From Phoronis australis (taxonomy: Eukaryota; Phoronida; Phoronidae): a DNA stretch of 41,996 nt. The position numbers were made by a program, and so were the translations under genes. The notes beneath the pieces were generated by a model that made no database searches, was not told the DNA's origin, and saw only the letters and a program-made list of their open reading frames with translations. How positions within the stretch are numbered: position 1 is the first letter of the stretch; each line of letters starts with the position of its first letter. Shown piece by piece: positions 33,412 to 41,996 of this stretch. The stretch lies in contig NMRA01001127.1 in NCBI GenBank assembly GCA_002633005.1, positions 9,717-51,712 of the forward strand, read 5' to 3'.

Positions 33412-33477
33412 CTGTATAAGAATGTCCAGCCTCCTGTCATCCAATAGGATCACCTGACACTTCCTCCCCTCACTCAT
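33412..33477 (-). CDS. FRMD4A: FRMD4 exon A: first coding exon visible, likely start codon
   Basis: This is a 66-base exon of 22 codons, starting MSEGRKCQVILLDDRRLDIL. FRMD4A has an MTEGRRCQVHLLDDRKLELL stretch at the start of F1, so this methionine is the conserved one. The ATG follows immediately after an acceptor (tcgtttcag), so the exon is spliced to an upstream exon that is either untranslated or adds a short alternative N-terminus, as known for vertebrate isoforms. The donor is gtagtc, the weakest in the gene. Confidence 0.93.
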
Positions 33478-34705
33478 CTGAAACGACAAATAAGCACCGA
33501 CTTAATAATACCATACGCCACCTGTAGGCCAGACTGTTAACAAGTTGCCAAAGGTATATTCAGTTAATGTTTGGTTGTGTTATCTCTCATTATGTAATGC
33601 TTTAAACAAAAGCTTAACACTGGGTAAAGATTTGTTCATGTGACTAATGCAACCCAAAACATCTGGAAAATTAGCACACTGCCAGGAGCAAAGGGATTAT
33701 AACTAAGCTAATAAACACTTCAGACCAGAAATAGAAATTATGAAGGGGATAAGAAACATCCATCACGCTGGCTTCAAGTCCCAAAATGTGGGAAGTCAAT
33801 TACAATGTCCATCACAACCTCAGAGGCACATACACGAGTCAATACAAAAATGAAGATTCTTTTGATCACCACATTGTTAGTAAAGATACCTTTTTCCTTT
33901 CATTTATTCATGCATTGTGCAGCATGAAAAATTCTTTTGAATCTTTAGTCATGTTTGAAAACCTAGAGTTTTTCTGTTTGAAAAACAAACGGTTGAATTT
34001 GTACAGGGCAAAGCAGCACGCATTTATTTCTTCTGTTACTGTTAATTTTAGAGAGACATCCTCCGCAATTGAAAATAATGTACACATTTCTGTGAATTAG
34101 CAGAAAGAGAGATTGGGATGATCCATAGGATTCAAATGCAAATGCCTGATGTAACATTGGACGGTTGTTTGGATTTTGACCTAGGGAGAGCCCATATATA
34201 GAACTTCATGCGTTTCCCTTCAAACTTAAAACATGAACAGTGAGTGTAATACGACAACCAACTGATATTATTAAGAATGTGGCGGTTGTTTCAAGCAAAT
34301 TCTTAAAATTTTGTTGGTCTTTTTTAATTCTGGCCCCTCCAAAATAAAATTCTGGCCATCCAAATGACAGACAAGTCAGCCGCAGTAAAAACAAATGATC
34401 ATCTGTGAGTGCCGACAACCAACTGACACACATACAGTAAAATTTCACCAACTTCAGACAAAAACAATTGCCAAAAGTGGTGCTTCTAAGTTCTAATGCT
34501 GTTGTGAATATCTACAATTTCTCAGACTAATTGCTTCACGTTAGCTATAGAACTATAGATAATTAAAAATGCATATTTTGGTTCACTTATCTAAAAATCA
34601 TTAAAAAATCAAATTTGATAGGTCATATTGTGTCCTTAATTGGTAAAATTTCACCATAGTGAAACAGTGAACTCATTGACGATGGTTTGGGTTTACAGCA
34701 AAACA
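33478..34705. other. Upstream of FRMD4 first coding exon, no gene seen
   Basis: Exon A begins at a splice acceptor, so this is intron, and an upstream exon and promoter lie further right or off the contig. I could not identify either. Confidence 0.5.
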
Positions 34706-34968
34706 CGGTAATGGTCGGATATAATAAGCCTGTATTTTGAGAACCAGGGTAGAGTACAGCGATGCTAGGACCTATGCTAGGATTTCACTAAAATCTAGCC
34801 AAAATCATGTTCTTATTTAAAATACACGGCAATATCTCACGTAATTTCGCGAAGTCTAGCTTTTTAGCGAGGACCTAGCATTACTGAATAATTCTACCCA
34901 GTTTTTTCAAATAACGGGCATCAAACTGGTTTTCAAAAAACCGGGCACATTATGTCCGACTATTGCCG
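34706..34968. mobile_element. MITE, long form, 263 bases
   Basis: It begins cggtaatggtcggatataat and later ttttgagaaccag; it ends aaactggttttcaaaa and then tatgtccgactattgccg. The terminal inverted repeats of about 42 bases match those of the short form at 19552-19673, but the interior is an unrelated AT-rich segment of roughly 170 bases. No open frame is present. The transposase family is unknown. Confidence 0.82.
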
Positions 34969-36896
34969 AAAAGACACCTTACTATTGTTTCCCTGAGAAA
35001 ATATTTCTGGGCTTTGGACTACAATAAAGTAGTTTATTGCTCCAGATATTGGTTGCTACCTGCAAACTCAAATCGCCTGCAATCTGAGTAACCAGCAAGT
35101 AGAGATCAGTTTCATAATGTTAGGCGAACTAAATCATCCGTTATTTTTTTAGAGTACAGATGGTTCATAACTATGTTATCAGTTCAAACACAACTAATTG
35201 GACACCCTCCCAGGACAGGGCATGGATAGTGACTATATATTACAAGATTGGTGGACTTGAATGACATCACTAGGTTTGCACTTCATACAAATTAATCAGA
35301 ATCTAAATATTGATGAGCATATCTGTTGACACAGTTGCTCCAAGACATTAATAACACCTAACAGATGGTAATGATAAAAACAGAGCCCTCCAACATTCAC
35401 ATTTCTCAGCTTCTCACATTAACACATTATCAAGATAGAACATTATGACTGAATGCAAGTTCTAGGCATCTAGGCTGTACAATACAGACTACAGTAAAAT
35501 CTCACCCAGCGCTTAACTTCGCGACTTCAGATTCTGTTTGGCGACCAGGGCCTGGGTTCTAATCTTTTTACTCGAACTGGAACTCGAAATTATGTTTGGC
35601 ATTTTCTACTCTGCTAATGTTGGAACTCAAGATAAGTGTCTATTACTCTATGCTGGAGTACACAATGGCTTACGTGGATAATTTATTAGTCCTAGTTTGC
35701 AGTTGATAAACCCAACATTAAGGCTAAAAGTTTGAGTTTGAACTAGAGATTTCGAGTTTTTACTCGAGTTTGTGGCACAAACATCAGGGTCATCAAGTAC
35801 AGACTTGGACTAGAAACTCACATGCGTAAACTATAATGTATTTGAGCACAGTGTAATAACCACTTATCTTGAGTTCGTACAAAAGTAGCAGAAAATTGCC
35901 AAAAATAATTTTGAGTTCGTTTCGAGAACAAAAGTAGCAGAAAAATTGACAAAAATAATTTTGAGTTCGTTTCGAGTACAAAGATTAGATTCCGGGACAA
36001 AGTGCAGGGAAAAATAGCAAGTCGACACGAAGTCATTACAGCGATTAGCAAAGTCAGACAATAATTCCCCCGAAGACCGTATCAAAATTTGTGGTGACTT
36101 CTAAACTTTAAAGGAACAACATTTTTCTTGATTCAATACCTTCGGTCCACGATTGTCCCATTTATTTCATGAAATCAGTGCATTTGCCTCGCCAATCAGC
36201 ACGTGTACATCAAACACGCACTTAGATTACAACAGACGGAAGTTGGTAATGAGAATGCAGAGTGGCACAGCGTTCTTTTTTTCTGCTCGGCGACATTCCG
36301 GCGTTAATTTTGGCAACCTCAGATTTCATTTGCAACCTGTTAACTTTGGTGACAGAGGTGCCATAACAAAATTTTGCTTGTCTTCTATTTTGTGTCCAAA
36401 TTTGGTAATATTTTACTATTCGCAGAGTTATAGGGTAATTGTTTTTAAGTCAGAAAACATTGGTTTGAGAGTCAAAACGTTTACATGCTCATTACAAGGG
36501 TGTTAATCACTCACAAGACTGCCAAACAAACGAGAACTAGTAATTATATTTGCTAACCACCAGTGAAAAAATCTATGGTAGCCAGACTGTGTAGACCAAT
36601 ACATTACAATAAGCTGAAGGTTTAAGGAAGCTTGGACTGACATGTAATGCTTACTCATCCAAAACAAGAAAGATAAACACACTCCAATGTAACCAGTCAG
36701 ACTGAACAGTTTGATAAAGCTTCCAATAGATTTGCAAAAGGAAAAGCCAACAGTCTATCCTCCTCGCCATAAATGACAAGTCTTCCAGTCAGAAGACAGG
36801 CATTTCCAACTAGAACTGCAGTTCAGCAACAGATCAGGATGAAATGTCTTTATTTAGGACGCTGTGTGGCAAACAATTGGAACTTTATTGTGTCAA
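34969..36896. other. Upstream region, no gene supported
   Basis: It contains a tandem repeat at 35869-35981. A plus-strand open frame of 117 codons at 36153-36506 has no recognised motif and is not called. Confidence 0.5.
35869..35981. repeat. Tandem repeat with 42- and 50-base spacing
   Basis: ttgagttcgt occurs at 35869, 35911 and 35961, each followed after up to ten bases by acaaaagtagcagaaaa or its start. Confidence 0.88.
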
Positions 36897-36897
36897 N
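36897..36897. other. Assembly join (single N) before duplicated contig Y
   Basis: The flanks show no overlap with each other. The contig to the right carries a copy of FRMD4 intron L-K. Confidence 0.85.
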
Positions 36898-37458
36898 CGC
36901 ATGTTTTTCACCCATCGGTCCTATCATTGTTTTCCTTTGTTGTGTCATTGTTAGATGTAACAACACAGGTCGCTTGGATATAGAACCTTGCGTACATCAG
37001 ACCGTTGCCGATAAGTGCTCGTCATTATATCTTTATTATAACAACGAAAACAATGAAGATGCTAATTTATTGTTCTCTATGCGACCAGGTTTCCAGTGGA
37101 TGACCACAGAAGAGGAATCCCAAAGTATCCCCAAACAATGACCACGCACCTTAGTAACTATTACCGCGCACAGGAATCCTTTCCGTGGAACCTGAACACC
37201 AAATTTTTATATCGGTGTATTGTGTTGTATTGCTCATGGTACGGGTTCAGACTCTGTTGTATTAAGATTCCAATCCCCAACCCTGTAATATGTAGTTTGA
37301 GTAAAATTTCTAGACAATGCAGGTTTATGGATTTATTCTCCTTCAAATGAAGAGTAAAAATCAAATTCTGCACAGGTTTTATAAAAGCAATCACTTATTG
37401 GAAGATCACACATCTAAAAAATAAAACAATGTTTGACAATTTTATTCATTATCTTATT
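36898..37458. other. Unique head of contig Y
   Basis: This is not found elsewhere in the window. If contig Y is allelic to 15702-36896, these 561 bases are sequence missing from the gap at 15701. No gene was recognised. Confidence 0.5.
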
Positions 37459-39717
37459 AAGACGTGTATGTAACTGCACTGGCATGCAACTGAGAATTTT
37501 TATTTACATCTTACGCCAGGTTTGCGACCACACAGCAATTAAAAGTGGCACACGTTACCCAAGAACCCTTACCTCAATAAGGAGGATTGAGTTGTCACAA
37601 TTGGGCGAGTAACACTACTTAAAATAGCATCCAGAAAAATCACAACTCTAGCGACAAAGCCGGCAATTCGTTCCAAGAGTATGATTTGTTTTTGTGGTAC
37701 GTAAATTTGAGTGTGGACGGCGCTTGGGCAACATACCTTAACAGTCTGAACAAAGGCACGATACACAGAAACTTCCACTAACTTGCACTCTATCAGAACA
37801 TCCAGTCGCAAAATCTTAAGTCAGTGATCATAAATGCTTACACATCCTACACTCAATACTCAGTGACTGAAGCAGACACACCAAGATGGCATGAAGACGC
37901 GATTCGCCTTATGCAAATCAATCGGTTTCACAAAGTGTTTCGCAAACACTCAAGAAAGCAAATACAAGGATTTAATTAATATAGCTCCAACCAGATGGGA
38001 GACTCATTTGTACGCACTGACATCTATAATACACGCGTAGTCAAACTCTTGTTTTTCGTCTATGTACAGTGAACAGCATAGCAAAGCAGTGAAATTAATT
38101 TGTCATTTTTGTCAGCAAAAATCAGCTAATATCAACCAAAAACCAATGAAATTCTGAACACGCTAAAAGCGGAGTGAGCTTTTGAGAAGTGGGAAAGTGA
38201 TAACTTTGGCAGGGTTATTTTTGGTTGAATCTGAAAACGCTTATCCGCGAAAGTTAAATGAAAACAAGACAAATTCAGCCACAGATACCATGATTCTATT
38301 AATCTTGGTTTATAATTATCAAGATATTAAGACCACAATTCATCAAATTCAACATAATCTGGCTACAAACTAATCAGCGATTAAAGCAGACATCTTGTAG
38401 TCGCAGTTCATTCTTTCCGAAGGTGGCGCAGATCTCTTTCCCATTTAAAGAAACAACAAGCAAGGCGAGCAGGCGGTGCAGCAAGGTATCGGTAAAACGG
38501 AGCTGCAGCATGTAAATTCGATAGAAAAAATAAGGTGATTCTTACACTGCTCTTATGTTCTTCATTACTTTCAGAAATAGTAAAATGAAATTTGATAATT
38601 TATGAAATAAATATGAAAAAACAGATTTTCCTTGCTAAACGGATTTCTATGTTTTCGAAAACGGAAAAACTATGTTCTCCACAACTGAAAACGAATACTC
38701 ACTGACTGACCAAGCAGCAGTCTCTCAACTGAACCTACTAACAATGCAAACTGGAGGCCTATGGTCACATCAATATATCATGGCTAGGTCTTATCACACA
38801 CTCCTCCTCTTGAGATAACACACATTCTGATAGTCATGACTCACCCATTGTTCAGCCATCATATTTACAATCCATTGCTACCAATTGACCATTGTTTTGA
38901 GTTGTAAAGTATAAACTTGAGGAGGAATGCAGTGCTTAACAAACATATCACATGACAATCCTAACCTAATAATATGAAAAAGATCCATAAAATCGCAACA
39001 AGAGATTTTAACTAATTGATTCTTTCCTACTTCAGAGACTAAAAACTACGAAACAGGCAAAATATAGTGTTGCTCTCATGTGAAATTCAATGGAAGTAAC
39101 CCGTAAATTTTTTCGCTAAAATTTCAATAAGAATTTTTGAATTATGACATCTATTTTCTAGATCTGACCAAATTTGCCTCGACTAATAACAGGAATCTTT
39201 ATTCATGGTCATGAGTTACCAAACATTTACTCAATTAGTGTCTGTGTCTGCCAACAGGAGCGACAAAAACAGTGGTATTCCAGCAGTCAGTAAGAATCCT
39301 TGGGGATACAGCCATTTGTAGCATGAATCCTCTTAATATTTTTCTGAAATGTTTCTGGGATTTTAAAATACGTCGGAACACGGCTCTTAACAAACTGGAC
39401 TCATTTATTGGTGCCGGGGAAAACAAAGACAAAACGAAGTTTTGATCTTAAGGGACTTGTGCGTCTACACGCCAATACGACCGTTGGCATTGAAAACGAA
39501 TGCTACGAGTCGCCTCAGACCTCTGTCGTCATGAACACAGAAAGTTGTGAAAAGAGATAAATCCTCACCCTAATTCCTTAATTGACAATTCGATGTTTCA
39601 ATCTCATGCTAACGACATACAATTCTTACTTGGTTTCGTATCAGTATCCCAGCACGCGAAACGTACAGGCTATGAACTGTGACCTACATAACTGACTATA
39701 CGTGCAAATGTTTGGGT

Positions 39718-39838
39718 GGGTAATGGTCGGATATAACATGTCCAAATTTTGAGAACCAGTTTTCTGCACTGAATAACTGGCATCAAACTGGTTCTCAAAA
39801 TACAGTCATGTTATATCTGACTAATGCCATTTGGGTGC
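39718..39838. mobile_element. MITE, short form, copy in block Y
   Basis: Same near-palindrome and flanks as 19552-19673, so it was inserted before the two copies diverged. Confidence 0.82.
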
Positions 39839-41167
39839 TTTGGATAAAACAACTATAATTAATAAAAGTCTGCGAAAAGTCTGAGATAAAACAAAAGAAC
39901 TATGGAACTATGAAAGTACATAAGACAAGAATGGGTAAAATTACACAAACTTGAATGCATAAATTGAAATTAAGAAACAAAATACATCTATTTTAATTGC
40001 TAGAACCCTGGACGATCTCTTTCTCTTTCTAATGGAAAGCATTTTCTTTCCTGTTATGAAAACATTCTAGACATAGTAGACACACGTGGTTAAGTAACCT
40101 GGCTTGTAATTTGGACTTAATAAGCAAACGAGTAGGACGGAAATGTGCAAGATATTTAGTTTCAGAAAATCGGTAACCAAAACAAAGAAAAAGAAACACA
40201 TATGGTTGACCTCAAACACAGTTACAGTAAAAACTCTCCAGATTGGTACAGTCTCTGAAATTTGGGACACTGGAATTAGAGCTGAAATTGAATTTTCTTT
40301 ATTCTGAAGATTGGGACACGGGTGAGCTTGACATCAAATCTATCACAAACTACAGATGACTCAAGTTGCAGAGGAAGTGGTTTTAGAAACCTTTCTTCTC
40401 AACAAATAATTATTTATCATTTCTTAAAGCTCTAGTTATGGTTTCAGTTTCATCAGAGTCATCACCAAGTGCTAGAACACCTTTTCCCTGTCATAACCAA
40501 GTGTGAGATAATGAATACCAATTAGTTATTATAATACTCTTCTAAACATGTACTGAGACTATATTGATAAATGCTGTGACACTAGATGGCGACACAGTAT
40601 ATGGTAAGTAAACATCCAGCACCACCTACTGCTCGTGTAGTGTGGATGAACACTGAAGCAGAGGGGTATTGCAGCGTTTTCTTAACTCTGCGATCATCAC
40701 GACATTAAAATACCATTGCTGTGTGGTGGCACGCTCTTAAAGATGACAACCAGCAATGCAAATATATAATGTCCCAAAATTTGTGTGAACGAAAGGCTCC
40801 GGTATGCACACAGACCAACTGGAAAAAGCTAATCTGCAAACTAGAAAGTGCCCTTCGTAATGAGATATGTCTTGATTTTTGTGAAAAACAGTAGGTATTT
40901 CAAAATGCACTACATGGTATAAAACCTACAACCTCACAACAAGACCAAGAAGGAGAATCTCTCTAAAGACTAAAGATAAAACACTCAGAAATTTCGGACA
41001 AAAAAATTGACAAAATTGCCATTTTCTCATATTTGAAGGTCTTCTCACACTGTTGTCAATGCCCCAAATTTTGTCAGATGACAACTATGGTACAGTACTT
41101 CAGTGTTAATTCATTGCTCGATTATCCTTGACACCTGGTAAGATTTCACCATAGTGCGTGTTCAACC

Positions 41168-41548
41168 ATGTAAGAGGAGGAAGTGCGACCTAGTGGGATA
41201 ATTGTCGCTTCCTTTGCTCAAGGTCGTGGGTTCGAGTCCTACTGGGGCACACTGTTAGACCGACCCATGAGTCAGGTCTACAGCTCCTCAGCTCAGTTTT
41301 AACTATACATTAATAGAGCATCAAATGGTTCCAGGTGATCAGTGCAAAGGTCCCAGCTGAGAGGCCAACGCATGACTGGTGCAACGTGTACTAGACCGCC
41401 TGCAATTATTTTTTAACCATGCGACAAATGAGGAGGCTTAGACAGGGACTCTCTCCTGAAAGTCAAGGCTATCCCTACATGCGAAAACCCCAAGGAGACT
41501 TAAAGTGAGAATATCCTGTATAATGTTCGACTAAATCATTAAACAACA
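41168..41548 (+). mobile_element. tRNA-derived SINE, family 1, copy in block Y
   Basis: A perfect B box ggttcgagtcc lies at 41229-41239; same insertion site as 21003-21390. The ends are approximate. Confidence 0.7.
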
Positions 41549-41996
41549 AGCCCCAGGCTAATAAGGAACTCTTAATGATGTAGAGATCTCAACCAAGCAG
41601 AATTTATCTTCCACATGTCTAGCTTGTTCCTGGGGGGTACTTCCATTGGAGAGGTATACGAGCATGCTTCTCAGGAGGGTGTCGTTTCCATAACTAGTTT
41701 CCCTACAAAAGCACACCTTGTCTGACAACTCCAAACACAAAGGTTCACTTTGGAAGTCGGGAAGCTCCACGAAAGGTTTTTCCAACAACACCAAAACTAC
41801 AGAGAAAGTTTCAATATTATCCATAATTCAAACACTTTTGCTGCAAATAATTTACTTAATTTTTTAAACATGGCCATATTCTTGTGCTGTTTCGTGTGTA
41901 ATGGGTTGAAAATCCTGTTGTCCAAAAATCCCTTCAAACAAAATACTACGAAACGGTGATTTTTCATGGGAGCTTCCCGCAAATGGATTCCCTTTG

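Larger units (their letters stand above)
932..33477 (-). other. FRMD4A: FRMD4A/FRMD4B-like gene (FERM and CUPID domain scaffold), 3' end outside window
   Basis: Fifteen exons were found by translating the minus strand and matching splice phases. Exons A to L sum to 1077 bases, exactly 359 codons, with every split codon closing in frame. The order is F1 ubiquitin-like lobe (about residues 1-85), F2 acyl-CoA-binding-like lobe (about 86-200) and F3 PH-like lobe (about 205-350), then a serine-rich linker and the CUPID coiled coil. FRMD4 proteins are cytoplasmic, junction-associated scaffolds; the CUPID domain, shared with INAVA and CCDC120, binds cytohesin Arf-GEFs, and FRMD4A also binds Par3. 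Diagnostic matches include NATIELFF, GQTRG, VERLPTYGIHYYEVK, PWWLGLSWKG, PWRQLENLYFRDRKFS and HQFYLDRKQS. All introns are GT-AG. Whether this is the single ancestor of the two vertebrate paralogues cannot be told here; the symbol is a family label. The C-terminal half of the usual protein of about 1000 residues is missing to the left. Confidence 0.93.
37459..41996. repeat. Copy Y of the duplicated block, probable misplaced haplotig
   Basis: Collinear with 15763-21857 in the same orientation and still matching at the window edge. It lacks the three extra segments of copy X. It carries the orthologous MITE (39718-39838) and SINE (41168-41548) at the same relative places. Confidence 0.93.

Noticed and set aside
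36153-36506. 117-codon plus-strand open frame
   Set aside because: No recognised motif, no clear splice or promoter signals, and amino-acid composition typical of random AT-rich DNA.
36773-37141. 122-codon open frame
   Set aside because: It crosses the N at 36897 and so joins two contigs artificially.

Overview
This is a eukaryotic window, almost certainly from an invertebrate animal with a heterozygous, imperfectly collapsed assembly. The evidence is a single spliced gene with small GT-AG exons, AT-rich introns, two tRNA-derived SINE families, short inverted-repeat transposons and many minisatellites. There is no bacterial operon structure. The species cannot be fixed from the sequence; a marine invertebrate is my guess only.

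The one gene I can support is a minus-strand orthologue of FRMD4A/FRMD4B, the FERM-domain scaffold that links cytohesin/Arf6 signalling to Par3 and cell junctions. I recovered 15 coding exons from position 33477 down to 932. Twelve exons (A to L, 33477 to 14547) join in frame into 359 codons that cover the whole FERM domain. After an assembly break, three more (M, N, O) encode a serine-rich linker, the coiled-coil CUPID (DUF3338) region and the conserved segment after it. The 3' part of the gene lies off the left edge, and any 5' untranslated exon lies above 33477. Exon K (22922-23026) is a 105-base, phase-symmetric exon that adds about 35 acidic residues inside the F3 lobe. Skipping it restores the vertebrate-like protein, so it is a candidate alternative cassette.

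Layout: 1-432 minisatellite; 932-2618 exons O, N and M; 2620-14546 one very long intron carrying two local duplications and a Penelope-like fragment; 14547-14688 exon L; 14689-22921 long intron with a SINE and a MITE; 22922-33477 exons K to A, with a second SINE and a 1.15-kb element whose repeats carry CTCF-like motifs at roughly 145-161-base spacing; 33478-36896 upstream DNA with a longer MITE; 37459-41996 a second copy of part of the exon L-K intron.

Five single N characters (2619, 3978, 8923, 15701, 36897) split the window into six contigs. Two of them sit exactly at dovetail overlaps (2770-3977 with 3979-5187; 8173-8922 with 8924-9667), the signature of unmerged haplotypes rather than biological tandem duplication. 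The N at 2619 cuts through coding exon M. The contig after 36897 repeats FRMD4 intron sequence upstream of the gene and is probably a misplaced haplotig.
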